From assembly GCF_051401765.1 (NCBI RefSeq), contig NW_027480570.1, forward strand, positions 682,001-746,000: a stretch of 64,000 nt of DNA, in the 5' to 3' direction. The stretch is from Calliopsis andreniformis (lineage: Eukaryota; Arthropoda; Insecta; Hymenoptera; Andrenidae). Below, in pieces: positions 11,459 to 25,500 of this stretch (its first letter is position 1; each line of letters opens with the position of its first letter). The notes beneath the pieces are model-generated. The model was not told where the DNA came from. It was given only the letters and a program-made list of their open reading frames with translations, and did not search any database. The position numbers and the translations under genes are program-made.

Positions 11459-14394
11459 GAAAATTGAGGATTGAGGATTGAGGATTGAGGATTGAGGATT
11501 GAGCATTGAAGATTGAGGATTGGGGATTGAGGATTGAAGATTGAGTGTTGATGATTGAATATTGAGAATTGATAATTGAGAATTGATGATTGAGGATTGA
11601 GGATTGAGTATTGAGGATTGAAGGTTGAGGATTGAGGATTGAGGATTGAGGATTGATGATTGAGGATCGAGGATTGAGGATTGAGGATTGAAGATTGAGT
11701 ATTGAGGATTGAAGATTGAGGATTAAGGATTGAGGATTGGGGATTGAGGATCTAGGATTGGAGATTGATTATTGGGTTTGAAGATTGAGGATTGAGGATT
11801 GAGGATTGCTAATTGAGAATCGAGGATGAGGACTGAGGGTTGAGGATTGAGGTTTGAGGAGCGAGGATTGAGGATCGAGGATTGAGGACTGAGGATTGAC
11901 GATTGAGTATTGAAGATAGAGGATTTATGACAGAGGATTGAGGATTGAGGATTGAGGATTGAGGATTGAGGATTGAGGATTGAGGATTGAAGATTGAGTA
12001 TTGAGGATTGAATATTGAGGATTGAGGTTTGAGGATTGAGAATGAGGGCCGAGGGTTGAGGATTGAGGTTTGAGTATAAAATCCTGAGAATTCAGGATAT
12101 TCTATTGAGCATTGAGAATATAGGATTGATGGTTGAGGACTGAGGACTGAGGATTGAGAATTCAGGATTCAGGATCGAGGATTGAAGATTGAGGATTGGG
12201 TATTGAGGATTGAAGAATGAGGATTGAGGATTGAGGATTGAGGATTGAGGATTGAGGATTGAAGATTGAGGATTGGGTATTGAGGATTGAAGAATGAGGA
12301 TTGAGGGTTTAGGATTGAGGATTTAGGATTGAGTATTGAGCATTGAAGATTGAGGATTGGGTATTGAGGATTGAAGAATGAGGATTGAGGATTGAGGATT
12401 GAGGATTGAGGATTGAGGATGAGGGCTGAGGGTTGAGGATTGAGGTTTGAGGACTGAGGACTGAGGATTGAGGGTTGAGAATTGAGGATTGAGGATTGAG
12501 GATTGAAGATTGAGGATTGGGTATTGAGGATTGAAGAATGAGGATTGAGGATTGAGGATTGAGGATTGAGGATTAAGGATTGAAGATTGAGGATTGGGTA
12601 TTGAGGATTGAAGAATGAGGATTGAGGATTGAGGATTGAGGATTGAGTACTGAAGATTGAGTATTGAGGATTGAAGATTGAGGATTGAGGATTGAGGATT
12701 GAGGATAGAGGATTGAAGATTGAGTATTGAGGATTGAAGTTTGAGGATTGAGTATTGACGATTGAGGATTGAGGTTTGAAGATTGAGGATTGAGGATTGA
12801 GGGCTGAGGATTGAGGATTGAGGATTGAAGATTGCATATTGATGATTGAATATTGAGGACTGAGTATTGAAGGTTGTGGATTGAGGACGAGGACTGGGGG
12901 TTGAATATTGATGTTTGAGGTCTGAGGATTAAGGATTGAGGATTGAGAATTGAGGATTGAGGATTGAGGATTGAAGATTGAGGATTGGGTATTGAGGTTT
13001 GAAGAATGAGGATTGAGGATTGAGGTTTGAGGATTGAGGATTGCAGATTGAGTATTGAGGATTGAAGATTGAGGATTGAGGATTGAGGATTGAGGATTGA
13101 AGATTGAGGATTGAGGATTGAGGATTGAGGATTGAGGATTGAAGATTGAGTATTGAAGATTGAGGATTGAGGATTGAGGATTGAGGATTGAGGATTCAGT
13201 GTTGGACAATGAGGATTGATGGTTGAAGATTGAGGGTTGGGGATTGAGGATTGAGGAATGAGTATTGAAGATTGAGGATTGATGATTGAGGATTGAGCAT
13301 TGAGGATTGAAGATTGAGGATTGGGTATTGAGGATTGAAGAATTAGGATTTAGAATTGAGGATTGGGGATAGAGGATTGAGGGTTGAAGATTGAGGATTG
13401 GGTATTGAGGATTGAAGAATGAGGATTGAGGATTCAAGATTGAGGATTGGGTATTGAGGATTGAAGAATGAGGATTGAGGATTGAGGCTTGAGGATTGAG
13501 GACTGAGGATTGAAGATTGAGGATTGGGTATTGAGGATTGAAGAATGAGGATTGAGGATTGAGGATTGAGGATTGAGGATTGAGGATTGAAGATTGAGGA
13601 TTGGGTATTGAGGATTGAAGAATGAGGATTGAGGATTGAGGATTGAGGATTGAGGATTGAGGATTGAGGATTGAGGATTGAAGATTGAGGATTGAGTATT
13701 GAGGATTGAAGAATGAGGATTGAGGATTGAGGATTGAGGATAGAGGATTGAAGATTGAGTATTGAGGATTGAAGATTGAGGGTTGAGGATTGAGTACTGA
13801 GGATTGAGTATTGAGGACTGAGGATTGAAGATTGAGAATTGAAGATTGAGTATTGAGGACTGAATATTGACGACTGAGGATTGAAGATTGAGGATTGAGG
13901 TTTGAGGATTGAGGATTGAGGATTCAGTGTTGGACAATGAGGATTGATGGTTGAAGATTGAGTATTGGGGATTGAGGATTGAGGAATGAGTATTGAAGAT
14001 TGAGGATTGATGATTGAGGATTGAGGATTGAGGATTGAAGATTGAGGATTGGGTATTGAGGATTGAAGAATGAGGATTGAGGATTGAAGGTTGAGGATTG
14101 GGTATTGAGGATTGAAGAATGAGGATTGAGGATGAGGATTGAGGATTGAGGATTGAGGATTGAGGATTGAAGATTGAGGATTGGGTATTGAGGATTGAAG
14201 AATGAGGATTGAGGATTGAGGATTGAGGATTGAGGATTGAAGATTGAGTATTGAGGATTGAAGATTGAGGGTTGAGGAATGAGGACTGAGTATTGAGGAT
14301 TGAAGATTGAGTATTGAGGATTGAAGATTGAGGATTGAGTATTGAGGATTGAAGATTGAATATTGAGGACTGAGGATTGAGGGTTGTGGATTGA
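11459..14394. repeat. 3416-bp higher-order unit, copy 2
   Basis: Second copy of the 8043-11458 unit, lacking the 559-bp inner duplication. It carries a ten-heptamer segment at about 12259-12328 that includes GGGTTTAGG and GGATTTAGG variants. The same segment is present near 16.79, 32.25 and 35.61 kb, so the shorter form at 8.85 and 9.40 kb is probably a deletion. Markers CAGTGTTGGACAATG at 13197 and 13925 pair with 10270 and 10998. Confidence 0.83.
12081..12126. repeat. Palindromic core 5 (TATAAAA subtype)
   Basis: Intact core in copy 2 of the 3416-bp repeat, equivalent to core 3. Confidence 0.85.
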
Positions 14395-14692
14395 GAACGA
14401 GGACTGAGGGTTGAATATTGATGTTTGAGGTCTGAGGGTTAAGGATTGAGGATTGGGTATTGAGGATTGAAGAATGAGGATTGAGGATGAGGATTGAGGA
14501 TTGAGGATTGAGGATTGAAGATTGAGGATTGGGTATTGAGGATTGAAGAATGAGGATTGAGGATTGAGGATTGAGGATTGAGGATTGAAGATTGAGTATT
14601 GAGGATTGAAGATTGAGGGTTGAGGAATGAGGACTGAGTATTGAGGATTGAAGATTGAGTATTGAGGATTGAAGATTGAGGATTGAGTATTG
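14101..14692. repeat. Local direct repeat at 355-bp spacing
   Basis: Bases 14101-14337 recur at 14456-14692. Both begin GGTATTGAGGATTGAAGAAT and include the phase-shifting GAGGATGAGG. The copies diverge where copy 1 reads GGATTGAAG and copy 2 reads TATTGATG. The right-hand copy is joined to AAGGATTGAGGATT at its left, an unusual junction not seen elsewhere. Confidence 0.75.
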
Positions 14693-14847
14693 AGTATTGA
14701 TGATTGAATATTGAGGATTGATAATTGAGAATTGATGATTGAGGATTGAGGATTGAGTATTGAGGATTGAAGGTTGAGGATTGAGGATTGAGGATTGAGG
14801 ATTGATGGTTGAGGGCCGAGGGTTGAGGATTGAGGTTTGAGTATAAA

Positions 14848-14893
14848 ATCCTGAGAATTCAGGATATTCTATTGAGCATTGAGAATATAGGAT
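14848..14893. repeat. Palindromic core 6 (TATAAAA subtype)
   Basis: Intact core. Its left flank (GATGGTTGAGGGCCGAGGG) lacks the GGATCTAGG segment that precedes cores 2, 3, 5 and 7. The flank was shortened by a deletion also seen, with GATGATTGAGGGCC, at cores 8-10. Confidence 0.83.
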
Positions 14894-16613
14894 TGATGGT
14901 TGAGGACTGAGGACTGAGGATTGAGAATTCAGGATTCAGGATCGAGGATTGAAGATTGAGGATTGGGTATTGAGGATTGAAGAATGAGGATTGAGGATTG
15001 AGGATTGAGGATTGAGGATTGAGGATTGAGGATTGGGTATTGAGGATTGAAGAATGAGGATTGAGGGTTTAGGATTGAGGATTTAGGATTGAGTATTGAG
15101 CATTGAAGATTGAGGATTGGGTATTGAGGATTGAAGAATGAGGATTGAGGATTGAGGATTGAGGATAGAGGATTGAGGATTTAAGATTGAGGATTGAGGA
15201 TTGAGCATTGAAGATTGAGGATTGGGGATTGAGGATTGACGTTTGAGGATTGAGTATTGAGGACTGAAGATTGAGGAATGGGTATTGAGGATTGAAGAAT
15301 GAGGATTGAGGATTGAGGATTGAGGATTGAGTATTGCAGATTGAGTATTGAGGATTGAAGATTGAGGGTTCAGGATTGAGGATTGAGGATTGAAGATTGA
15401 GTATTGAGGATTGAAGATTGAGGATTGAGTATTGAGTGTTGAGGATTGAGGATTGAGGTTTGAAGATAGAGGATTGAGGATTGAGGATTGAGGATTGAGG
15501 ATTAAGGATTGAAGATTGAATATTGATGATTGAATATTGAGGACTGAGGATTGAGGTTTGTGGATTGAGGACGAGGACTGAGGGTTGAATATTGATGTTT
15601 GAGGTCTGAGGATTAAGGATTGAGGATTGAGATTTGAGGATTGAGGATTGAGGATTGAAGATTGAGTGTTGAGGATTGAAGATTGAGGATTGAGTATTGA
15701 GGATTGAAGATTGAATATTGAGGACTGAGGATTGAGGGTTCTGGATTGAGAACGAGTACTGAGGGTTGAATATTGATGTTTGAGGTCTGAGGGTTAAGGA
15801 TTGAGGATTGAGAATTGAGGATTGAGGATTGAGGATTGAAGATTGAGGAATGGGTATTGAGGACTGAAGAATGAGGATTGAGGATTGAGGATTGAGGATT
15901 GAGGATTGCAGATTGAGTATTGAGGATTGAAGCTTGAGGATTCAGGATTGAGGATTGAGGATTGAGGATTGAGGATTGAGGATTGAGGATTGAAGATTGG
16001 GTATTGAGGATTGAAAATTGAGGATTGAGGATTGAGGATTGAGGATTGAGGATTGAGCATTGAAGATTGAGGATTGGGGATTGAGGATTGAAGATTGAGT
16101 ATTGATGATTGAATATTGAGGATTGATAATTGAGAATTGATGATTGAGGATTGAGGATTGAGTATTGAGGATTGAAGGTTGAGGATTGAGGATTGAGGAT
16201 TGAGGATTGATGATTGAGGATCGAGGATTGAGGATTGAGGATTGAAGATTGAGTATTGAGGATTGAAGATTGAGGATTAAGGATTGAGGATTGGGGATTG
16301 AGGATCTAGGATTGGAGATTGATTATTGGGTTTGAAGATTGAGGATTGAGGATTGAGGATTGCTAATTGAGAATCGAGGATGAGGACTGAGGGTTGAGGA
16401 TTGAGGTTTGAGGAGCGAGGATTGAGGATCGAGGATTGAGGACTGAGGATTGACGATTGAGTATTGAAGATAGAGGATTTATGACAGAGGATTGAGGATT
16501 GAGGATTGAGGATTGAGGATTGAAGATTGAGTATTGAGGATTGAATATTGAGGATTGAGGTTTGAGGATTGAGAATGAGGGCCGAGGGTTGAGGATTGAG
16601 GTTTGAGTATAAA

Positions 16614-16659
16614 ATCCTGAGAATTCAGGATATTCTATTGAGCATTGAGAATATAGGAT
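16614..16659. repeat. Palindromic core 7 (TATAAAA subtype)
   Basis: Intact core in the full-length left flank context (GGATCTAGG at 16302). Confidence 0.85.
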
Positions 16660-19416
16660 TGATGGTTGAGGACTGAGGACTGAGGATTGAGAATTCAGGA
16701 TTCAGGATCGAGGATTGAAGATTGAGGATTGGGTATTGAGGATTGAAGAATGAGGATTGAGGATTGAGGATTGAGGATTGAGGATTGAGGATTGAAGATT
16801 GAGGATTGGGTATTGAGGATTGAAGAATGAGGATTGAGGGTTTAGGATTGAGGATTTAGGATTGAGTATTGAGCATTGAAGATTGAGGATTGGGTATTGA
16901 GGATTGAAGAATGAGGATTGAGGATTGAGGATTGAGGATTGAGGATTGAGGATGAGGGCTGAGGGTTGACGATTGAGGTTTGAGGACTGAGGACTGAGGA
17001 TTGAGGGTTGAGAATTGAGGATTGAGGATTGAGGATTGAAGATTGAGGATTGGGTATTGAGGATTGAAGAATGAGGATTGAGGATTGAGGATTGAGGATT
17101 GAGGATTAAGGATTGAAGATTGAGGATTGGGTATTGAGGATTGAAGAATGAGGATTGAGGATTGAGGATTGAGGATTGAGTACTGAAGATTGAGTATTGA
17201 GGATTGAAGGTTGAGGATTGAGGATTGAGGATTGAGGATAGAGGATTGAAGATTGAGTATTGAGGATTGAAGTTTGAGGATTGAGTATTGACGATTGAGG
17301 ATTGAGGTTTGAAGATTGAGGATTGAGGATTGAGGGCTGAGGATTGAGGATTGAGGATTGAAGATTGCATATTGATGATTGAATATTGAGGACTGAGTAT
17401 TGAAGGTTGTGGATTGAGGACGAGGACTGAGGGTTGAATATTGATGTTTGAGGTCTGAGGATTAAGGATTGAGGATTGAGAATTGAGGATTGAGGATTGA
17501 GGATTGAAGATTGAGGATTGGGTATTGAGGTTTGAAGAATGAGGATTGAGGATTGAGGTTTGAGGATTGAGGATTGCAGATTGAGTATTGAGGATTGAAG
17601 ATTGAGGATTGAGGATTGAGGATTGAGGATTGAAGATTGAGGATTGAGGATTGAGGATTGAGGATTGAGGATTGAAGATTGAGTATTGAAGATTGAGGAT
17701 TGAGGATTGAGGATTGAGGATTGAGGATTCAGTGTTGGACAATGAGGATTGATGGTTGAAGATTGAGGGTTGGGGATTGAGGATTGAGGAATGAGTATTG
17801 AAGATTGAGGATTGATGATTGAGGATTGAGCATTGAGGATTGAAGATTGAGGATTGGGTATTGAGGATTGAAGAATTAGGATTTAGAATTGAGGATTGGG
17901 GATAGAGGATTGAGGGTTGAAGATTGAGGATTGGGTATTGAGGATTGAAGAATGAGGATTGAGGATTGAAGATTGAGGATTGGGTATTGAGGATTGAAGA
18001 ATGAGGATTGAGGATTGAGGCTTGAGGATTGAGGACTGAGGATTGAAGATTGAGGATTGGGTATTGAGGATTGAAGAATGAGGATTGAGGATTGAGGATT
18101 GAGGATTGAGGATTGAAGATTGAGGATTGGGTATTGAGGATTGAAGAATGAGGATTGAGGATTGAGGATTGAGGATTGAGGATTGAGGATTGAGGATTGA
18201 GGATTGAAGATTGAGGATTGAGTATTGAGGATTGAAGAATGAGGATTGAGGATTGAGGATTGAGGATAGAGGATTGAAGATTGAGTATTGAGGATTTAAG
18301 ATTGAGGGTTGAGGATTGAGTACTGAGGATTGAGTATTGAGGACTGAGGATTGAAGATTGAGAATTGAAGATTGAGTATTGAGGACTGAATATTGACGAC
18401 TGAGGATTGAAGATTGAGGATTGAGGTTTGAGGATTGAGGATTGAGGATTCAGTGTTGGACAATGAGGATTGATGGTTGAAGATTGAGCATTGGGGATTG
18501 AGGATTGGGGAATGAGTATTGAAGATTGAGGATTGATGATTGAGGATTGAGGATTGAGGATTGAAGATTGAGGATTGGGTATTGAGGATTGAAGAATGAG
18601 GATTGAGGATTGAAGATTGAGGATTGGGTATTGAGGATTGAAGAATGAGGATTGAGGATGAGGATTGAGGATTGAGGATTGAGGATTGAAGATTGAGGAT
18701 TGGGTATTGAGGATTGAAGAATGAGGATTGAGGATTGAGGATTGAGGATTGAGGATTGAAGATTGAGTATTGAGGATTGAAGATTGAGGGTTGAGGAATG
18801 AGGACTGAGTATTGAGGATTGAAGATTGAGTATTGAGGATTGAAGATTGAGGATTGAGTATTGAGGATTGAAGATTGAATATTGAGGACTGAGGATTGAG
18901 GGTTGTGGATTGAGAACGAGGACTGAGGGTTGAATATTGATGTTTGAGGTCTGAGGGTTAAGGATTGAGGATTGAGAATTGAGGATTGAGGATTGAGGAT
19001 TGAAGATTGAGGAATGGGTATTGAGGACTGAAGAATGAGGATTGAGGATTGAGGATTGAGGATTGAGGATTGCAGATTGAGTATTGAGGATTGAAGATTG
19101 AGGATTCAGGATTGAGAATTGAGGATTGAGGATTGAGGATTGAGGATTGAGGATTGAAGATTGGGTATTGAGGATTGAAAATTGAGGATTGAGGATTGAG
19201 GCTTGAGGATTGAGGATTGAGCATTGAAGATTGAGGATTGGGGATTGAGGATTGAAGATTGAGTATTGATGATTGAATATTGAGGATTGATAATTGAGAA
19301 TTGATGATTGAGGATTGAGGATTGAGTATTGAGGATTGAAGGTTGAGGATTGAGGATTGAGGATTGAGGATTGATGATTGAGGGCCGAGGGTTGAGGATT
19401 GAGGTTTGAGTATAAA

Positions 19417-19462
19417 ATCCTGAGAATTCAGGATATTCTATTGAGCATTGAGAATATAGGAT
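19417..19462. repeat. Palindromic core 8 (TATAAAA subtype)
   Basis: Intact core in copy A of the 5080-bp unit, in the shortened left flank context. Confidence 0.85.
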
Positions 19463-21920
19463 TGATGGTTGAGGACTGAGGACTGAGGATTGAGAATTCA
19501 GGATTCAGGATCGAGGATTGAAGATTGAGGATTGGGTATTGAGGATTGAAGAATGAGGATTGAGGATTGAGGATTGAGGATTGAGGATTGAGGATTGAAG
19601 ATTGAGGATTGGGTATTGAGGATTGAGGGTTTAGGATTGAGGGTTTAGGATTGAGGATTTAGGATTGAGTATTGAGCATTGAAGATTGAGGATTGGGTAT
19701 TGAGGATTGAAGAATGAGGATTGAGGATTGAGGATTGAGGATAGAGGATTGAGGATTTAAGATTGAGGATTGAGGATTGAGCATTGAAGATTGAGGATTG
19801 GGGATTGAGGATTGACGTTTGAGGATTGAGTATTGAGGACTGAAGATTGAGGAATGGGTATTGAGGATTGAAGAATGAGGATTGAGGATTGAGGATTGAG
19901 GATTGAGTATTGCAGATTGAGTATTGAGGATTGAAGATTGAGGGTTCAGGATTGAGGATCGAGGATTGAAGATTGAGTATTGAGGATTGAAGATTGAGGA
20001 TTGAGTATTGAGTGTTGAGGATTGAGGATTGAGGTTTGAAGATAGAGGATTGAGGATTGAGGATTGAGGATTGAGGATTAAGGATTGAAGATTGAATATT
20101 GATGATTGAATATTGAGGACTGAGGATTGAGGTTTGTGGATTGAGGACGAGGACTGAGGGTTGAATATTGATGTTTGAGGTCTGAGGATTAAGGATTGAG
20201 GATTGAGATTTGAGGATTGAGGATTGAGGATTGAAGATTGAGGGTTGGGTATTGAGGATTGAAGAATGAGGATTGGGGATTGAGGATTGACGATTGAGTA
20301 TTGAGTATTGAGGATTGAAGATTGAGTACTGATGATTGAAGATTGAGGATTGAGGATTGAGGGTTGAGGATTGAGGACGAGGACTGACGGTTGAGGATTG
20401 AGGTTTGAGGGTTGAGGATTGAGGATTGAGGACTGAGGCTTGAGGATTGACGATTGAGCATAGAGGATTGAAGATTCAGGACTGGCGATTGAGGATTGCT
20501 GATTGAGGATTAAGGACTGAGGATTGGGGTTTGAGGATCTAGGATTGGAGATTGATTTTTGGGGATTGAAGATTGAGGATTGAGGATTGAGGATTGCTAA
20601 TTGAGAATTGAGGATGAGGACTGAGGGTTGAGGATTGAGGTTTGAGGAACGAGGATTGAGGATTGAGGATTGAGAATTAAGTATTGAGGATTGAGGATTG
20701 AAGATTGAGGATTGGGTATTGAGGATTGAAGAATGAGGATTGAGGATTGACTTTTGAGGATTGAAGATTGAGGATTGGGTGTTGAGGATTGAAGAATGAG
20801 GATTGAGGATTGACTGTTGAGGTTTGAGGATTGCAGATTGAGTATTGGGGATTGAAGATTGAGGATTGAGAATAGAGGATTGAAGATTGAGGACTGAGGA
20901 TTGAGGATTGAGTATTGAGGATTGAAGATTGAGTATTGAGGATTGAAGATTGAGGATTGAGGATTGAGTACTGAGGATTGAGGATTGAGGATTGAGGATC
21001 GAAGATTGAGAATTGAAGATTGAGTATTGAGGACTGAAGATTGACGATTGAGGATTGAAGATTGAGGATTGAGGATTGAGGATTGAGGATTGAGCATTGA
21101 AGAGTGAGGATTGGGGATTGAGGATTGACGACTGAGGATTGAGTATTGAGGATTGAAGGTTGGGTATTGATGATTGAAGATTGAGGATTGAGGATAGATG
21201 GTTGAGGATTGAGGACGAGGACTGACGGTTGAGGAATGAGGTTTGAGGATTGAAGGTTGTGGAATGAGGACGAGGACTGAGGGTTGAATATTGATGTTTG
21301 AGGCCTGAGGATTGAGGATTGAGGATTGAGAATTGATGATTGAGGACTGAGGGTTGAAGATTGAGGATTGGGTATTGAGGATTGAAGAATGACGATTGGG
21401 GATCGAGGATTGAGGATTGGGGATTGGGTATTGAGGATTGAAGAATTAGGATTGAGAATTGAGGATTGAGGATAGAGGATTGAGGGTTGAAGATTGAGGA
21501 TTGGGTATTGAGAATTGAAGAATGAGGATTGAGGATTGAGGATTGAGGATTGAGGATTGAAGATTGAGTATTGAGGATTGAAGATTGTGGATTGAGGATT
21601 GAGGATTGAGGATTGAGGATTGAGTACTGAGGATTGACGATTGAGGATTGAGGATCGAAGATTGAGAACTGAAGATTGAGTATTGAGGACTGAAGATTGA
21701 CGATTGAGGATTGAAGATTGAGGATTGAGGACTGAGGATTGAGGATTGAGCATTGAAGAGTGAGGATTGGGGATTGAGGATTGACGACTGAGGATTGAGT
21801 ATTGAGGATTGAAGGTTGAGTATTGATGATTGAAGATTGAGGATTGAGGATTGAGGGTTGAGGATTGGGTATTGAGGATTGAAGAATGAGGATTGAGGAT
21901 TGAGGATTGAGGATAGAGGA

Positions 21921-22396
21921 TTGAGGATTGAAGATTGAGGATTGGGTATTGAGGATCGAAGAATGAGGATTGAGGGTTGAGGATAGAGGATTGAGGATTG
22001 AGTATTGAGTATTGAAGGTTGAGGATTGTGGATTGAGGATTGAGGATTGAGGATTGAATACTGACGATTGAGTACTGATGCCTGAGGATTGAGGATTGAG
22101 GATTGAGTATTGAGAATTGAGGATTGATGGTTGAGTATTGAGGATTGAGGATTGAGTATTGAGTGTTGAAGATTGAGGATTGGGTATTGAGGATCGAAGA
22201 ATGAGGATTGAGGGTTGAGGATAGAGGATTGAGGATTGAGTATTGAGTATTGAAGGTTGAGGATTGTGGATTGAGGATTGAGGATTGAGGATTGAATACT
22301 GACGATTGAGTACTGATGCCTGAGGATTGAGGATTGAGGATAGAGGATTGAGGATTGAGGATTGAGGATTGAGGATTGAGGATGAGGGCTGAGGGT
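21921..22396. repeat. 238-bp local tandem duplication
   Basis: The variant GAGGATCGAA occurs at 21951 and again at 22189, followed by the same GAGTATT/GAATACT/GACGATT series ending in GATGCCTGAGG. The spacing of 238 bp equals 34 heptamers. The same doublet is found at 30440 and 30678, as expected if it predates the 5080-bp duplication. The outer limits given are approximate. Confidence 0.72.
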
Positions 22397-22564
22397 TGAG
22401 AATTGAGGTTTGAGGACTGAGGACTGAGGATTGAGAATTGAGGATTGAGGTTTGTGGAACGAGGATTGAGGATTGAGGATTGAGAATTGAGGATTGAGGA
22501 CTGAGGATTGAAGATTGAGGATTGGGTATTGAGGATTGAAGAATGAGGATTGAGGAAGAGGATT

Positions 22565-25500
22565 GAGGATTGAGGATTGAGGATTGAAGATTGAGGATTG
22601 GGTATTGAGGTTTGAAGAATGAGGATTGAGGATTGAGGTTTGAGGATTGAGGATTGCAGATTGAGTATTGAGGATTGAAGATTGAGGATTGAGGATTGAG
22701 GATTGAGGATTGAAGATTGAGGATTGAGGATTGAGGATTGAGGATTGAGGATTGAAGATTGAGTATTGAAGATTGAGGATTGAGGATTGAGGATTGAGGA
22801 TTGAGGATTCAGTGTTGGACAATGAGGATTGATGGTTGAAGATTGAGGGTTGGGGATTGAGGATTGAGGAATGAGTATTGAAGATTGAGGATTGATGATT
22901 GAGGATTGAGCATTGAGGATTGAAGATTGAGGATTGGGTATTGAGGATTGAAGAATTAGGATTTAGAATTGAGGATTGGGGATAGAGGATTGAGGGTTGA
23001 AGATTGAGGATTGGGTATTGAGGATTGAAGAATGAGGATTGAGGATTGAAGATTGAGGATTGGGTATTGAGGATTGAAGAATGAGGATTGAGGATTGAGG
23101 CTTGAGGATTGAGGACTGAGGATTGAAGATTGAGGATTGGGTATTGAGGATTGAAGAATGAGGATTGAGGATTGAGGATTGAGGATTGAGGATTGAAGAT
23201 TGAGGATTGGGTATTGAGGATTGAAGAATGAGGATTGAGGATTGAGGATTGAGGATTGAGGATTGAGGATTGAGGATTGAGGATTGAAGATTGAGGATTG
23301 AGTATTGAGGATTGAAGAATGAGGATTGAGGATTGAGGATTGAGGATAGAGGATTGAAGATTGAGTATTGAGGATTTAAGATTGAGGGTTGAGGATTGAG
23401 TACTGAGGATTGAGTATTGAGGACTGAGGATTGAAGATTGAGAATTGAAGATTGAGTATTGAGGACTGAATATTGACGACTGAGGATTGAAGATTGAGGA
23501 TTGAGGTTTGAGGATTGAGGATTGAGGATTCAGTGTTGGACAATGAGGATTGATGGTTGAAGATTGAGCATTGGGGATTGAGGATTGGGGAATGAGTATT
23601 GAAGATTGAGGATTGATGATTGAGGATTGAGGATTGAGGATTGAAGATTGAGGATTGGGTATTGAGGATTGAAGAATGAGGATTGAGGATTGAAGATTGA
23701 GGATTGGGTATTGAGGATTGAAGAATGAGGATTGAGGATGAGGATTGAGGATTGAGGATTGAGGATTGAAGATTGAGGATTGGGTATTGAGGATTGAAGA
23801 ATGAGGATTGAGGATTGAGGATTGAGGATTGAGGATTGAAGATTGAGTATTGAGGATTGAAGATTGAGGGTTGAGGAATGAGGACTGAGTATTGAGGATT
23901 GAAGATTGAGTATTGAGGATTGAAGATTGAGGATTGAGTATTGAGGATTGAAGATTGAATATTGAGGACTGAGGATTGAGGGTTGTGGATTGAGAACGAG
24001 GACTGAGGGTTGAATATTGATGTTTGAGGTCTGAGGGTTAAGGATTGAGGATTGAGAATTGAGGATTGAGGATTGAGGATTGAAGATTGAGGAATGGGTA
24101 TTGAGGACTGAAGAATGAGGATTGAGGATTGAGGATTGAGGATTGAGGATTGCAGATTGAGTATTGAGGATTGAAGATTGAGGATTCAGGATTGAGAATT
24201 GAGGATTGAGGATTGAGGATTGAGGATTGAGGATTGAAGATTGGGTATTGAGGATTGAAAATTGAGGATTGAGGATTGAGGCTTGAGGATTGAGGATTGA
24301 GCATTGAAGATTGAGTATTGGGGATTGAGGATTGAAGATTGAGTATTGATGATTGAATATTGAGGATTGATAATTGAGAATTGATGATTGAGGATTGAGG
24401 ATTGAGTATTGAGGATTGAAGGTTGAGGATTGAGGATTGAGGATTGAGGATTGATGATTGAGGGCCGAGGGTTGAGGATTGAGGTTTGAGTATAAAATCC
24501 TGAGAATTCAGGATATTCTATTGAGCATTGAGAATATAGGATTGATGGTTGAGGACTGAGGACTGAGGATTGAGAATTCAGGATTCAGGATCGAGGATTG
24601 AAGATTGAGGATTGGGTATTGAGGATTGAAGAATGAGGATTGAGGATTGAGGATTGAGGATTGAGGATTGAGGATTGAAGATTGAGGATTGGGTATTGAG
24701 GATTGAGGGTTTAGGATTGAGGGTTTAGGATTGAGGATTTAGGATTGAGTATTGAGCATTGAAGATTGAGGATTGGGTATTGAGGATTGAAGAATGAGGA
24801 TTGAGGATTGAGGATTGAGGATAGAGGATTGAGGATTTAAGATTGAGGATTGAGGATTGAGCATTGAAGATTGAGGATTGGGGATTGAGGATTGACGTTT
24901 GAGGATTGAGTATTGAGGACTGAAGATTGAGGAATGGGTATTGAGGATTGAAGAATGAGGATTGAGGATTGAGGATTGAGGATTGAGTATTGCAGATTGA
25001 GTATTGAGGATTGAAGATTGAGGGTTCAGGATTGAGGATCGAGGATTGAAGATTGAGTATTGAGGATTGAAGATTGAGGATTGAGTATTGAGTGTTGAGG
25101 ATTGAGGATTGAGGTTTGAAGATAGAGGATTGAGGATTGAGGATTGAGGATTGAGGATTAAGGATTGAAGATTGAATATTGATGATTGAATATTGAGGAC
25201 TGAGGATTGAGGTTTGTGGATTGAGGACGAGGACTGAGGGTTGAATATTGATGTTTGAGGTCTGAGGATTAAGGATTGAGGATTGAGATTTGAGGATTGA
25301 GGATTGAGGATTGAAGATTGAGGGTTGGGTATTGAGGATTGAAGAATGAGGATTGGGGATTGAGGATTGACGATTGAGTATTGAGTATTGAGGATTGAAG
25401 ATTGAGTACTGATGATTGAAGATTGAGGATTGAGGATTGAGGGTTGAGGATTGAGGACGAGGACTGACGGTTGAGGATTGAGGTTTGAGGGTTGAGGATT

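Larger units (their letters stand above)
14395..17484. repeat. Mosaic satellite block 2
   Basis: A patchwork of modules found elsewhere. From about 15.22 to 15.66 kb it matches 2.04-2.48 kb (spacing 13178). From 15.68 to about 16.8 kb it matches 7.71-8.8 kb (spacing 7970, then 7949). From 16.8 kb it matches the 12.3-13.1 kb segment. Cores lie at 14848 and 16614. No gene is present. Confidence 0.75.
17485..22564. repeat. 5080-bp higher-order unit, copy A
   Basis: Tandem with copy B at a spacing of 5080 bp, checked with the markers at 17730/22810 and 18451/23531, the 267-bp block at 18958/24038, the core at 19417/24497 and GGATCTAGG at 20535/25615. The boundary can slide up to about 45 bp because both junctions share sequence until GGTATTGAGG is followed by TTTGAAG or ATTGAAG. 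Base 19236 is G here but T in the other two copies. Confidence 0.88.

Noticed and set aside
19627..19662. Telomere-like TTTAGGG/GGGTTTAGG strings
   Set aside because: GGGTTTAGG and GGATTTAGG occur as isolated G-to-T variants of the heptamer, at most two or three in a row, here and near 24.71, 28.12, 12.31 and 35.66 kb. There is no run of true telomere repeats.
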